Below, piece by piece: positions 1-14,158 of a stretch of DNA of 64,000 nucleotides. The DNA is from Balaenoptera acutorostrata. Lineage: Eukaryota > Chordata > Mammalia > Artiodactyla > Balaenopteridae. Location of the stretch: positions 58,707,613 to 58,771,612 of the forward strand of contig NC_080079.1 in NCBI RefSeq assembly GCF_949987535.1, given 5' to 3'. A program made the translations under genes and the position numbers. Below the pieces are notes generated by a model that saw only the letters and a list, made by a program, of their open reading frames with translations, made no database searches and was not told the origin of the DNA. Position 1 is the first letter of the stretch. Each line of letters begins with the position of its first letter.

Positions 1-600
1 ATGGCCTTGAACCAGGCTGGGCGGCAGAAACAAAGCAACGAGGGCCACCAGCTGGGGCATGTGGCCAGCCCTGAGGGTCGTGGCTCGAGCTGCCTGTGGT
101 GGCTTCAGTTAGAGCTCCCGGGAATTCTTTTTTAAATCCCTGTGTATGGCAAGGTGACTTTTTCCTCCCATCTTTCTCAGGGAGACAGCATGTCTCCTTC
201 CATCTGTGGAGGGAGAAAAATAATAAAGTGCTTCACATCCCATTCACTGAAAATCCGCTGTTGTTTCCAACCAGCATCGGACTCTGGTAGAAATACAAAA
301 CACATTTCCTGTGAAGTACGGCCGCACAAAATCCGAGGAAGTCGTGTGGCATTTCTAAGTACCGTGGAGCAATTTTCTTTTCCTTTTTATTTCTCTGTGC
401 ACAAGAATTTGATCTGCGTTCATTGTGTCTGTATGTCAGCACCCATGACTGGAGATTTATGCACACCTTTGACCCCAGAGGGTCATTGAAACAGCACAGA
501 AAAGCACGTGAGTCCTGAGCTCCCTCGAAGTGGGGGAGCGTGTGTGCTGAGAATGCCAACTCCTGGCATTCTCTCTGAGCTTTTCTCCTGAACCAACATT

Positions 601-728
601 CTTTTTTTTTTTTTTTTTGGCCACCTTGCACAGCTTGTGGGATTTTAGTTCCCTGACCAGGGATTAAACCCGTGCCCCCTACAGTGGGAGCACGGAGTTC
701 CTAACCCCTGGACTACCGGGGAAGTCCA
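601..728 (-). mobile_element. tRNA-derived SINE (CHR-2-like), diverged
   Basis: On the minus strand it starts near GGACTTCCCCGGTAGTCCAG (A-box region), carries a B-box-like GGTTTAATCCC and ends in an 18-base poly(A), seen as T on the + strand at 601-618. The short layout resembles the CHR-2 type of cetaceans and relatives. It is more diverged than the other SINEs in the window. No clear target-site duplication was found. Confidence 0.8.
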
Positions 729-1716
729 TCATGTTGAATTACCTAGGTAATCAAGGAATCCTCCATCCTTACATTTGCTTACCAGAGTGTTGCTTCCCTA
801 GCCAAACACCTTTCCAAGGGGAATCTAACTGGGCAGAAACAAGTTCAGCATTGTCAGACCCACACAGCTGAAATTTCAGAGAGCATCGAAAAGACCTTTT
901 TATAAATAGTCAGTGCCTGGTTTGCAGAGAGCTTCTAGACAAGCCCGTAGATTTTTTTTTTTTCTGAGGAGACATTCTTCTGATCCCCAGCTCAGATGAG
1001 CTGGGGAAAAGGTCTGAAGATTCCAAAGTGGCCTCTTCCTTCTCTGACCATTTCATCTGGTCATCCGCGGAAGGAGCTGTCCTCCCACAACCAAGGGAAA
1101 TAGCAAGAGAAAGATTCTTCTGGCCTCGTGGAGTAAAGCTGAAAGCCCTGCTTTTATCCCGTTCAACATGGCAGGGTGAGTACCACCAAATACTCCAAAA
1201 GCAACAGAGAAAACCCTGTGCAAACTCAGAGTGGGAGCTCTTGAGGCAGGTCCGCGTCAGGGATGATCAGCTGCGCTGAACGACTTTGAAATGAACTGAG
1301 AAAGACTGCTCCTCAGAGCTGAAGCCACACAAGATGGTACCTGCAAGGGCTGTCTTCTGGGAGTGGAGCTGACTGCTTGCCTTAATGTGATCTTCCTTTT
1401 GGCCCTTGCCAGCTTTCTGGGCTGGAGCCAGTTGGATTGCACTCAGTCAAGAAAAGACCTGGGGGCTGCCTGCCTTCCCTCCAAGGCCAGAAATGTACTA
1501 TGCTAGAATCCTTGGCTGGGCTTTGTATGTTGGCAAGAATACCTGAGTAGGAAGTGGCCTGAAGGATTCCAGCTCAGTAAATATTTGATGAGTGAAAGAA
1601 TGAATAAATGAAGGGATTCTCAGCCATTAGTTAAAGGGATAGATGGTCAGCCAGAAGCAGGATGGCCCCGGATCTGTGAAGTTTCCTAAAACTTTCTAAG
1701 CCGCTTACAATATAGT

Positions 1717-1819
1717 GTGTGTGTAGATATAGATAGAAATATAAAGATGTACATATAGATACAGAAATATATATAGATATAGATACAGATATATAGATAT
1801 ATATATATAGTGTGTGTGA
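1717..1819 (+). repeat. AT/GT-rich tract with GATA-like units
   Basis: Short GT runs at both ends enclose imperfect (GATATA)n and (AT)n. Apparent Tyr/Ile-rich reading frames here are artefacts of the repeat. Confidence 0.85.
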
Positions 1820-3118
1820 GTACAATCTTCTTGGATCCCAGTTGGAGACATCCCACAATTAGGATACAAGAAGATTCACAGGGGATAATGTAGCGAGAAA
1901 AAGAAAAACTAGGACGTAACTGAGGGATCTTGAAAATTATCAACTAGGAGGTACAATCCATATTCTTTGTGAAGGTTAAACATTGGGAGAGAAGATCTAG
2001 AAACAAAGACTGAAAAAAAAAAAAAAAAACGGTAGGCAAAAACCCACCAGTGTTTCGAATGAGAGACAGGGATACCACCACACAAAGTGTCCACGTGTGT
2101 GTAGAGCATGTATCCTAGAAAATCAAGGACTTGTGACATTTGCATTCCGTTTTACTAATTTTGATGAACCTGATCACTTTCGTGAGTCAGGGTGGCACAA
2201 AAATAATAATGCATCGGGTGGGACCAATATGAGAAAAGGGGCCCATTTGTAAAGAGCCGTAGCCATTTGCCAATGACCAAGTCAGCCTGCCAAACTGCGG
2301 AGACATGTTTGAGGCCACTCTTGACCATTAAGATCATTGACTCTGACTTGAGGTGGGCAGATCCAATCGTATAGCACCCAAGTGACAGTTCCTCCCACCT
2401 TGAGGTGTCTGAAGGCTGTGTGTCTCATGGATATTTTCTGTTGTGTCATTTTTCTGTGTATTCTGCTCGAGACATGGAGTGGGCAGGGAGCTTTCTTGAT
2501 TGCTCACAGACCTCTCTCAGGCTGTATCAAGCCTTCCCTTCCCTTTGAGTGGCTTTGAATTGCTCTCTGCACTTTCTCAAGGTTGATCTGGCTATTTCTT
2601 CCGTGCAGATGAGTAAATTTCCACATATGGCTTGTAACGTAACCAACTGAGAGAACACGTCCAGCAGGGATGCTTCCAAGCCAAAGCCCTAAACAGGTGT
2701 TACTGAAAAGGGAGGTACAATGACCTGCAGAGAAAAGAGACGTGCAGTGAAAGTGACAGAATGAAACTTGCTAAGAGTGCAGACAGGGATGAGGTACAGA
2801 CACAGGTCATGTGGCCTGGAGGTCTTGGCACGCAGATGTGAAATATGCAAGGTGCTAGTTGCTGGAAGGGCCACTCCTTCACGGTTTTCTTCCATGAAGA
2901 CGAAGATGGGTTCTGATAGGCAGACATCTCCTGTCTTTTCTCTGAATCGTAGTAGGGGATTCCCAAGCCATTCCCCTCACTGTGCGGTGAACTAAGTGAT
3001 CTCCTTGGCAATTAAAGCCTGAAATTCTAGGAAAGCTTAGGGCAGGGAAAAAGAGAGAAGGGGTGAGATTTGTGTGTTTTCTGGGGACTTTGAAATCAGT
3101 CCTGGTGCAGTCATGTTT

Positions 3119-3430
3119 GTTTGTTTTTTTTTTTATAAATTTATTTATTATTTATTTATTTATTTATGGCTGTGTTGGGTCTTCGTTTCTGTGCGAGGGC
3201 TTTCTCTAGTTGCGGCGAGCGGGGGTCACTCTTCATCGCGGTGCGCGGGCCTCTCACTATCACGGCCTCTCTTGTTGCGGAGCACAGGCTCCAGACGCGT
3301 AGGCTCAGTAGTTGTGGCTCACGGGCCCAGTTGCTCCGCGGTATGTGGGATCTTCCTGGACCAGGGCTCGAACCCGTGTCCCCTGCATTGGCAGGCAGAT
3401 TCTCAACCCCTGCACCACCAGGGAAACCCC
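3119..3430 (-). mobile_element. Cetacean-type CHR SINE, full length
   Basis: The minus strand reads from a tRNA-like head (A box TGGTGGTGCAG, B box GGGTTCGAGCC) through a body to an (AAAT)n tail, seen as (TTTA)n at 3134-3168. It is flanked by the perfect direct repeat AGTCATGTTT at 3109-3118 and 3431-3440, so this is a clean single insertion. It is one of the main reasons for assigning the window to a cetacean. Confidence 0.93.
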
Positions 3431-3584
3431 AGTCATGTTTTGATATGTTCACGAAATGGTTGCTCAGTGGATGCTGACTGCTATAATGAGAGTAATGCCT
3501 TACACACGTATGAGTCCTCATACTTCTCAAGGCACCTGCATCCTCTTATTTTATCTAGGCAATCCCAGAATAGACGTCTTCCTT

Positions 3585-3680
3585 TACTGTTGTGGGGCTT
3601 TGGGCCAGCTCCAGAACCTCTCTATTCCTTAGTTTCCTCATCTGTAAAATGGAGATAATAATAGGACCTATCTCATGGAC
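3585..3680 (+). repeat. MIR fragment
   Basis: CCTTAGTTTCCTCATCTGTA followed by AAATGGAGATAATAATAGG is the typical 3' part of MIR. Confidence 0.8.
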
Positions 3681-5359
3681 CAACTGTGACTCTGTGTCTC
3701 ATCATTCCTCATCTTACTGAAACTACCTCATGACTTTTCCATCTCTAAAATGGACATAGAGCTAGCGACATGGAGTTAGTTCAGTGTGTTTTCGGAAGAT
3801 GAAGGTTGGAGAGCAAACAAGAGGGGAACAGATGGTGGGGAGAGAGAACATTTCTTTTAAATTCTATCCAAATTTCTTTTCTTGATGGTGGTCTTGATCT
3901 CAGCCCATCTTTGAGGTCTGGATGGTGTTAAGGCTTCACATCATCACCTTTTCTAAGTTTCTTTATGAGCAGTTGGGCTCTGCTCCTTGTTGATTTTCCC
4001 ATTAGTAGGATTAGTGCAAAGATCAGGGTCAAGACGGTGCCCAAATCTTTCAGCCACGCCCTGCCTTTGCCTCTTTCTTTGAGCAGACCTGATGTGAGGA
4101 CAGGTCTAGAGATGGATAGTTGCAATGGAGAGCACAAGGTTCACGAAACCCCAAATAGTTACTACCTGACCTTTGCAGAAAAACACTTGCTGACTCCTGC
4201 TTTAAACACACAGTTCAAATGGTGCCACCTCTGTGACGACTTCTTGACTGCCCACCCCCCAACTCAGGTGCATCTCTCGTCTGTAATCCTGTAACAACTC
4301 CTATAAGCCTCATTTAGAGCAGTTTTCATCTTGGGCTTTTTAGAAGTAAGCAACAAGCCACAGACAACTCTCAGCGGTCTTCAGATTCCTCTCAACATAT
4401 TGCACACAGCAGCCAAGGCGCACAGTAGGAATTCAACACCTGTTTGCTGAATAACATGCACACTGTGTCAGGATTATTGTTTCCATAGCTTGTTAGGCAC
4501 ATATCTCAAGAGAAAAGAGGATCTTGAGTTCGAGGTCTCGCTTCTTGTTCTCTCGTGCCACCTTGACCAAAACACTTGTTTCTGAACAGCTGCTTCCTTT
4601 GAATGCTGGAGCACTCTTGAAGAGCTGGGTCTAGAATTAACCACTGCTTCTTTTGAAGAGAGCGCATTTCTTTCACTGCTTCTGCTGGGCATCGTGTTCG
4701 GTGCCCGTGGTGCTCTGTGGTGGATGTGGGGGTGCTGACGCATTCCCTTCCAGAAGTCATCGGGTCTTTGCGTCTGGGTGGGTAGAGGTGCGAGTTAGGA
4801 ATGCGTGGCAAACCCATTGTTTCACTCCTTCCAGAGCAACCTCATTCTGCCCTTCAGGTCCGCAATACGTTCCTAACTCAAACAAGCTCCTTTCATCCAA
4901 CTCTGACTCCCCATTAATTGAATTTATCCCAACTGCTCTGCAGGCCGGGCTTGCATCTTTCATCACTCAGCCCCCAGACAGCTGCGGGGACCTTCTCTTG
5001 CTGTGCTAATACACTGGCTGACCCACTGGGAGTTATGTTGAGGCAGGGCAAGCCCCCAGCTCAAATCTCGACAGCCCTAAGCTCCCAGAGTCCCCCACAC
5101 CCTCTGCATCTGCCTGAACTTGCTCCTGGCAACCCTGTCTCTCCACACAAGTCGGAACCAGCTGAGGTGGGAGATGAGATGCTCTCTGCCCATGCTTGAG
5201 TCCCTCCTCTTCAAGTCCCATGTGATAAGTAACTGGAGATGCTTTGGGTTTACAGGAAGCACTCTGACCTTTGATTCTCTTAACACGTATGCCTTAGCCA
5301 ACTTAGGTGGAAGAACGGAATGTAAAGGGATTCCACAGTTTCCATCAGAAATAACAAAA

Positions 5360-5401
5360 TTGAGTGTGTGTGTGTGCGTGTGCGTGTGTGTGTGTGTGTT
5401 T
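5360..5401 (+). repeat. (TG)n microsatellite, imperfect
   Basis: About 40 bases of TG with a few CG substitutions. Confidence 0.9.
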
Positions 5402-8400
5402 TAAGGGATGTCCCTTTGGTTGCTGCATGAGCAATCTTTTTCATTGTACTTGTTAGAGATTAAATCTCAATAACTTCTTGAAATTAGAGTGGGCTTCCCA
5501 TCAGCTGAATGGGCAGTGGCACTCACCCGCTTCCAATAACAATCCAAGAATGGCCCTACCTTCTTCTTAAGCTCTTACCAGCGTGGTCGTTTTGCTTGAG
5601 ATCAAATCAGGGCCACATAGGAACTGTCATTTTTCACTTACCGGGCCCTTTGATCCCATTTGGGGTTTATTCGTTTCAAATGAAAAATCCGATTCCTGTT
5701 GTATACATCTATCCTATAGAATGCTTTTTAATTTTTTTCTGTTAGAGATCAAATCAGAGTTGTCGGTAGTATGGTCATTAGTTATCACCACCAGATTTCG
5801 CGGCCGACACCTTGTTTCTGTTCTTACAAAATCACCAGCCTTCTCTGTTGCGTAACGATCACTTGCAGTGAAGCTACAGTATGCCTTTCCTGGGTGCTTG
5901 GGTGTTAATTTATTTCACAGTTTCCTTTGCAGATATAATCAGAGTCACCTATCACACTCCTGTTCTTCCTTTTATTGTGTTCCTTTGCTATCGCGTTTGT
6001 GTGATCTTTTTCTGAAAAAATGACAGCTACTGTTTCTTTGCTCACTCTATCAGTGACTTATGTGCTCCATGGCTCCTCTACTGCCATTTTAAAAATATAA
6101 CATTTTATAGATGTAATCTTAGTTATTTATAACTCAGGTTATGTTATATGAGAAAATTCCCTAAATGACACCTTGGTTCAAGTACAGTTTTTAAAGACAG
6201 GGAGAAATATTCTCTGCAAAAACACCTTCCTCTAAACTGTAAATGAAGGGAAAGCTCTCAGTTGGTAAGATTATAATGCGCATTTCCTGATTTCTTAGTA
6301 CATCGAAATGTATGAACGTTATTTTTATGTAAGCGATCAAGTTGAGGTGTTTAATAACATGTTGTTGGAGGAAAAAGAGCTATCCCTTTTGATTTATTTG
6401 GATATTTACTGGGTGACTTATAGTGCTTTACGTATTAGAATCGGTTTATCAACAGTTAACATTCTAGGTTTTTATATAACCATACTTCAGGTAATAGAGC
6501 ATTATTAAACTGCAACCAGTGTGTTAGAAATCTGCCGACTGGTAATAAAATTCTTATGTATAACAGCAGCTGAGAAATACTGCTGTATATTTATGCAAAG
6601 ATTGCAAGATAGATGATGGCCAGCAAACTGCAGAGGGCCTCGAAATGCGAATCTACCAGCAGGTGGCGCTGCTCTTCTATAAATGAAACCGTCTACCTGC
6701 ACTACTGTAGGTCCTACCCCCACCTCTACTCTCTGCTTTTTCTTTTCCAGATTCTCTCTCCTTTAGTTCTCTACAATGAATGTCTAAAGCTATGTTCATT
6801 TGTTTGTTTGTTGAGGAGATAGTTCTCCGATAAGACAACACCTTTTAATTGCTCAGATTTCCTTAAATTCAACTTGCTTGATTTAATGCTCATTTGGAAC
6901 AAGTCCTAGTTAAATAAATGTTACTGTTTTAAAAAGGTAACTACACAGTACCAGAATCTCACCCCTAAGACTGGATTACCTCCGCCATCTGATCATTGTT
7001 ATGTGGCAAGTCGCATTTTTAACTACTGTTTATTTATACAGATTAATTCCCTAGGCTTCATTCCATACCAGGATAACGAGGGATGTTTTTATAAAGGGGG
7101 CTTTTGTACTGGATTAGTGTGCTATATAAAAATAATTTTAATGTAATGCTCTTTCATCAAGAATTACTTTAGAATCCAAGTTAACCAAAGAAGGTTGCTT
7201 TTCTCCTTAGGCCAGAACTAAATTTCTGACAAACAGGATCAGAGGTTTTTGGGTTTTTTTCTTTTTCTTTTTCGATAAGGTTGTCCACACAAAGACTGAT
7301 CAGCTTGTCAATTTGGGCAACAGTGAGTGAAAAAAAACAAATATACAAGCAAAACTTACTTTTATTTATTTATTTTTTCATCCACGCGCAGGTTATTCTT
7401 CAATCTTTTAAATTTCTTTAAAGACACAACTACATCTTTTTACTAAGTTGTTTTTTTTTTTTTTTTTTCCTTTAACCTACAGTACTGCTTTTAAACAGGG
7501 TGTTTGGTTATAAACATGGCCTGTTTAGGAGACAATGGATTTGCTGAGGTTATGAAAGGGGAGAATTAAAATACATTCTAAGATGACTCCTATATTTGTT
7601 TACTTTCTTAATTGTTAAATGCTACCTATCAGACCATAAAGAAATTTGGGTGCAAATATTTTACTCTTTTTGTAAGTTAAAATTTCCAAACCATTAATTT
7701 TGGGTATCCAATAGGAATTTTCTCTTTTGAGTTTTTTTAAAAAACCTTTTCTAGGCGTACTGGGCTAAGGGGTGTAGGTTAAGGATCCAGATGACATCAT
7801 GTATGTTCTTATTTTATTCATTTATATGCTTTTGACAGAGAAAATCCTGAAGTGTTATTGGTTAGGTGAAATCAAGGAGTAGAGGATTGGCTGGGGAACA
7901 TTCCTTCTCGGTGAATCCACTTGGAAGCACTGGTTTTGTTGAAAATGTTTTTTGAAGTATTGACTGCAATCAGTTTTCTTGTTAAAGCCGAACGCTGACA
8001 GCTTCCCTTCCAGTTCTCTTTATAGGGGGTGGGATCAACGTGAGTAGCTGAAGACAGGAAATAACCATCCCAGTGTAAAGGTTGGATTTACCTGGCTGGG
8101 CTATGAAGAAGCAGCCTTGTGAGTTTCACAGACCCCTTTCCCAGGCATTAAATAACTTTATTTTCCTGCCAAATATACTCTCTAGAATAAAACCGAGACC
8201 TCCAATGGAACTGGACCCTTGCCAGCGTCCTCCTCCTTATTAGTACCATGCACATATGTGTGCATCTTATCTTGGACCCTTATAACTTTGAAGTGGCCAG
8301 AAAGGAAGTGGGCTGAGCTAGGGGGATTTCTGATAGACTTTTCCAAGATGCAAACCACCCGCTGTCCTCTCTGAATCTGAGTATTGAAATCTAAGGAAAA

Positions 8401-9469
8401 ATAACTTTCAGAGGATTCAGATTATTACCAAGAATTATCCAAATTCTGCCATCTGGAGTTTAAAGCTTTACAGTATCTGCCCCCTATATCCCCCAACTAT
8501 GCCCTCAAATAAACCTTCCTGCTCCAGCCAAACTGCTTTTCTTATAGTTCCTGAGCTTAGTGCCTCCCCACCTCCTTGCCTTTGCTCCAGCTGCCCCCCC
8601 TCCACCTAGCATGCCCTTCCCACCCTTTGCTGCCCCCCCCCCTAGTTTATTCAGCATTATGGCTTAAGGGCCCCAGCACGCCAGGCCCTATGTTTGGTTC
8701 TGGGGATACGCAGGTGAATAAGGCTGACATCTCTCTCCATCCAACTCTTGTTTCCAGTCTTATTTTCCCTAACCACCCAGGCCTACTAGCACTTATTATC
8801 TACGACATTTCATTTAGCCCTCACCTGACATTATCATGCAACACTTTTCATACTGTTATTTCATATAACTTGTGAATTTTATATAGATATACATGCATCT
8901 TTAACGCAGTTGTCTCATTTCTCCAGCTAGCCTTGTGGTTCTCTTTTATTGTGCATCGTTAAAAATTGAGTTTTGAAAAAAAAGAAAAAGCAATGCCCAG
9001 CCCCTAGCCCCTCAGGATTTGTGTTGAATTGGTCTGGTGTTCTGTAGAGTTCTCCAGTCCATTTTATAGAAAGGCAGAGTTGAGAACCACTGAGCTGGAC
9101 CACACTTTCCTTGGACCAGGAATCCTGCTTTTCCTATTCAGTAGTGCTTTGGGCTTGAGTGTGGTAGGAAGTTCTGGATAATTATTTGTGGCTGTAGGGT
9201 TATGAGGCCTTCAGTCCATGGCTGGTTCCTATGATATCTGTCAAGTAACAGAAGAGAGCATCAAGCCCAGAACCATTACAGAGCAGAGCTGAAAAACTCC
9301 TACGCTTAATTAATGCCAATCCTCCAGAAGGGGAAGAGTCTTGCCAAGGCCACACATTTGATCTACGCCGGGACTAGACCCTAGAGCTCCTCACTACTAG
9401 GCTGTGCTTTTTCCCTCTGCAATGCCACCTCTCTGGCAGCAAGGAACTATTTCTTAGGAACTTTACTAA

Positions 9470-9720
9470 GGGCTCAGCACCATTGAGAGATTCAGAGGTG
9501 GGGAGACCACGTAAAGGAACTTATAAGTCTAGTTGGGGAGGACACGTGGAAATGGAAAACAAATTATAATGCAAAAAAAATGAGATGTCAGAGGGGTGTG
9601 AGATGAGAAGTGCCAAGGCACTTTAAAGAAAGGAGGGATTCTACCTTGCTACAGTCATCTGGGAAGGCTTCCCAAGGAAGCAGGCTAACCTGTCTCTTGA
9701 TGGGTGGATAGAGTAGGGAG
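9470..9720 (+). repeat. L2-like fragment
   Basis: TAAGTCTAGTTGGGGAGGAC and then CTGGGAAGGCTTCCCAAGGA resemble degenerate L2-type sequence. Low certainty. Confidence 0.4.
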
Positions 9721-10284
9721 GAAAAAGGAAGATCTGGTGGGAAGGAATAGAGGAGTTGCTACCCCTCTATCCCATCATCCCCCTGCCCCTCCCATCACCT
9801 CCCAAGTACGTGCCCCAACCCCATGACCTCCCATTTGAAGGGAGAAAGCCCCTCACAAGCAGGCAGCATGAATTTCCTGTAATTTAGAGGGAACAGTGGG
9901 GTTTCTCCACATTTCCGTCTGACTTTCATTTGTTATTGCTCTGAACGGTCCCAGCCTTCTTCAGTTGAGGCCCATTTAAACATTTTCTGGCTTTTCTTGT
10001 TTTTATGACACTTGGCATAGCCTAATTATTTTGACCCGAGCAGTTCCTTGGGACCATATGCGATATGGGACAAAGGTGACCATCGAACAGGATGCAGAGA
10101 ACGGGGATGGGGGTGGTGAGTCTCACCCCATTCTAGCGCCTGGATAACAGGTCAGTTGCTTGGGGCAGAGGAGAGATAGTGAACCCGTTTGAGTAGAACA
10201 AAGTCAAAAGAAAGCAGATTGGCACCGTGGAGAAGGATCCGATGACAGAGAGCTCTAATTGCTTTGATTTCTCAAAGCCAAGAT

Positions 10285-10506
10285 AATGATGGGTAACATT
10301 TATCAAGAGCCTGCCAGGAACTCTTCTAAGCACTTTTCAATCTATTCTCTTTTTTTTCACTTTTTTCACTCTATCCTCACAACAACCCTCTGGGGAAAGT
10401 ACTCTGATTATTCCCATCTTATAGGTGAGAAAAATGAACTTAGGCAATTTACCAAATACCCAGGTTCAGACCTAACAGCCCACAGGTTTCAAGGCCTGGG
10501 TGCTTA
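10285..10506 (-). repeat. MIR element
   Basis: ATTTATCAAGAGCCTGCCAG, TTCCCATCTTATAGGTGAG and AAGGCCTGGGTGCTTAACC follow the reverse-complement MIR order across its full length. Confidence 0.82.
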
Positions 10507-13500
10507 ACCGCTACCCTCGCCACAGCTCAATATGAGTTGACGTATGTAGAGGAATCTTCCAGCCTGACAGTCTTCATCTCAGGGGTAGCACACGTGAGTG
10601 CCATTGGAGTCAGAGCCAGAGATGCTACCACGGGGTACCTGCCATATGACTGGGGGGTCCAGGAGGCAGCCTGGGGCTATTTGAGCAGCTGGTAAGCTCA
10701 TGTCCCCTGAGACAGTTCCCTTCCTGGAATGGGAGCCTAGTCTTCTGCAAGGTTTTAAGACAGAAGTGAGAAACCCAGATTTTTATGGATAATCTTCAGA
10801 CTTAAAGATTGTCCTGCATATAAGATCCGATGGAGCAGTGGCAGGGTGGTGTCAAGCAGAGCACACCAAGACAGTGTTTGTCCTCAGACTGTCAGCATGT
10901 GGCCGCTGGTTATCTTCATTTATCCCACAGCATCTCCAGATCTTGGTGTCCTCATCTGTCCAGCAGGGATCTTGTGACATTAGGGTGTTGAGTAACTTGG
11001 CTGAGATCAGAGCTCTAATGAGAGTTGGAGCTAGAACTTGGACGGTTGCCCTGACTCTAGAAGCCCATATCCTCATGCTATCCTCACGGACAGAATTCTG
11101 ACAGCAAATGATGTGGATTAGAAGTCATCAGACCTGGGTGCTTCTGGGTCTGCATATTAGTATAGCCTTGAGCCCAAAGAGGGTGAGGTCTGCTCACCCC
11201 TAAACCTTGTCCGGCCCTGCTTCTGCATTCCATACCATGTTCTCTAACTGTGTTGACCAGCAAGGGCCCCACCGTGCACTAGCATTTTAAAATGTTGCAG
11301 AGACTATGTTTGAAGATAAATTATAGTAGAATACAGATAATGATTTTATAGTTTGAGAACATCTTTAGAAGGTGACTGTGCCCTTAAGAAATATACTAAA
11401 TGCTGTGTTTAGTGTAAAATCATAATCCAGACTGGTCCTTACCTCCCAAGGTTAAAAGCATACAGTATTTCTAAAGTGTTCTGACAGGACATTCTTCATC
11501 GGGCCATGCAGTACACTTGGGTTGCACTAAAAACCCATGCATTTTACCTTTATCTGAGTTTCAGAGGAAGTATCAGTGCGACCATCTGGAATACATACTA
11601 GAATGCTAGGGGGCTCTTGACAAAACTGGCTCAATGGCAGATATGGTGTTTATGGATGAGCCGATAATAATAATGATATTAATAATAATAATGGTCCTTA
11701 TCTGTATAGCGTCTTAAAACAATTTCACATACACACAATTAGATTCTAGGCTGATCTTCAAATAGAATCATTGGGGCAAGCATTAATTCTAAAAACGTAA
11801 ACAGCAAAGTGACAATGGAAATGAAAATATGATTGACATTTTCTGCCAGTCATGTTTATTTGAAGCTGTTTAGGGGGAAGAAAAACAAAAAGAGAAGGAA
11901 GGTAACAATTCAGTCAACACATATAAGCAAATAAAAACTTTTACCCCAAAGTGGAAATGTAAATCAATATTGTGTTCAGCAGGAGAATTTGATGTGAGCT
12001 GTGAAATTAAGTCCGGGAGAGACCTGACCCTTTCTCTCTCTTCTGTTTCTCACCCTGGGCTGGTGGCAAATCTCAGATTCCTGAGGCAGCATGATCTTTT
12101 CTCCACTCCTTCGGGTGTCTGACAATTTGTAAATCCACCAGGAAGCCTTTCTTGCAAAGATTTTCCTGAACAATCTCATGCAAACAGCATGAAGTGATCA
12201 AAAGAATAATTCATGTTTTATATTTGCCTTGTCCAGTTTGGAACAAGGGAGCATATAGACACACATGCAGAGACAAACTAAGGTAACTTCTCTTTAATGA
12301 CAGGCAGGGTGGCAGAACCAGCACCTAGAACACCCTTGAGAAATGGACAGGGCAGGGCTGGGACCAGAGTGGGAAGAACGAGGCACTTGCTTTGGGCACC
12401 AAATTTAAGGGGCACCAAAAACCTCAGTCATCAAGAAAAATAATAGTTCAATGCAGTAGTTTTTTAAAAAATCAAAATGCAAAAAATATCCATGATGAAT
12501 ATAATGTCAGAATTTAAAATAAAGACAGGATAAATAGCGATTTTAATGCTGGCAATTAAGTACGGAATTTCACAAGTCAGTAGGGGTTAGAATAACAAAC
12601 GGCACCTCTGCCATCTATTTGAGCACTTGATGTGCACCAGGAACACTGTTCGGTACCTTACAGGCATTTTCTCTTGATACATTTCAGAGGGACCCAATTT
12701 GTCCTCCAGTAAATCCAAATCTATTTGATAATAAACTATATTAGAGAGTTCCTTTACAGGCTCCATAAATTCCATTACAGTCCATTTTGTCTTTGTTAAA
12801 CATATGAGTTGAAAATTACAATCCCTTTATTCACAATGATCATTTTAGACGCACAGCTCAAAAAGATCAGCATTAACTTTAAAAACTATATTAGCATGCT
12901 TGTATCTATTAAGAACCATTGCTCTGTAGGCTCTAGCGATGATTTTTATTAAGTATATTGCGGGAGGGGGAAAAATCAAGGATAATTATAAATTCATAAA
13001 TACATCATTCATTGACATAAAGTGATTTGCATGGGATGGATGCAGAATTATCTATTTCCTCAGGAAAATCTCAGAGATGTTCTGATTAAGCCCATAATCT
13101 AGTCTATGTGAAATTCTAGCCAAACTGATGGGGCACATTTTCTTTTCTGAAACTACCTTTGATAAGAAATGCATTACAAACTCATCAGTTTGGCTTCCTG
13201 TTAACAAAAAGACAGCAGCCGTCTGGATCATTCTGGATTCACAGTGAAACTGCCACACCATGTATCCTCCAAGTAAAGCTGTGCAAGTTTGACAAGGGGC
13301 AGATGAATCCAGGAGTTACTGTACAGGGCTTTAAATCTATGCGGCAGCTGACGGTTGAAATAATCATCTATATATCGCTCTGAGCTAACTGGGGAAAGGT
13401 TGACACTGTATATTTTCAACAGATCTAGTCTAATGTTTAATCTTTTGTCTTGGATGGGCTCTTGCTCGGTGGGCTTGGAGCACACACTGACAGCTCCAAG

Positions 13501-13821
13501 GAATTGCTCATGGTGGATGTGGTTTGCCTTCATTATCGACGTGCACAGTGGATGAATCTAACTTAGCTTGCATTGGAAAACGGGAAACTCACCTGACTGG
13601 TCTCCCCCAGTACAAGGGGTTCTGCAGGACAAATAGCAGGTTGGGTGGGAAGGACGTTCAAGTCTCTGAACTACCTCCATCCCTCCCGAATTCCCCACAG
13701 CTGTGCACTTAAAGTGAGTTCCGTGTGTGTTGCTTTTATTGTCTGGCTGTCTCAGCAGACGGGGGAGAGCATTGTCCTTTTTGAAAACTGGAAAGCTAGG
13801 GCAATGTGAGAAGGTACATGA

Positions 13822-13867
13822 GATAGCCAAGGTTTGCTGATACATACATCAGCAAGCCTTGGCTATC
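13822..13867. other. Near-perfect hairpin: 20-bp arms, 6-base loop
   Basis: Left arm 13822-13841 and right arm 13848-13867 are reverse complements with one mismatch (a G-T wobble in RNA). The loop is ACATAC. The right arm overlaps the terminus of a hAT-like element. Confidence 0.9.
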
Positions 13868-14158
13868 AAGGACCAGCTAGTAAATATGTTACACTTTGTG
13901 GGCTTCACGGTCGCAATCGCAATTATTCGACTCCGCGTTGTAGAGTGGAAGCATAGATGCCAGGTAAACAAATGACTGTGGCCATGTTATGAGAAACTTT
14001 CTTTAGAGCCACTGCAGTTTGAATTTCATATCATTTCAATGTGTTACGAAATATTATTCATCTTAGATTTTTTCGCCCTAACCATTTAAAAATGTAAAAA
14101 CTATTTTTAGCTCATAAGCTTTACAGAGATATGTTCCAGAGTATAGTTTGCTGATCCC
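13848..14158 (+). mobile_element. hAT-like non-autonomous DNA transposon, diverged
   Basis: Same family as the element at 44780-45382: AAGGACCAGCTAGTAAATAT, CTTTGTGGGCTTCACGGTC, then the ending TATAGTTTGCTGATCCC. Its left terminus takes part in the hairpin at 13822-13867. Confidence 0.65.

Noticed and set aside
3350..3430. tRNA-like A and B boxes as a possible tRNA gene (also in the other SINEs)
   Set aside because: They are the heads of CHR SINEs with tails and target duplications, and no intact cloverleaf is expected.
3074..3658. A 194-codon frame that could look like a gene
   Set aside because: It runs through the SINE at 3119-3430 and its flanks; similar frames recur in every copy of the SINE.
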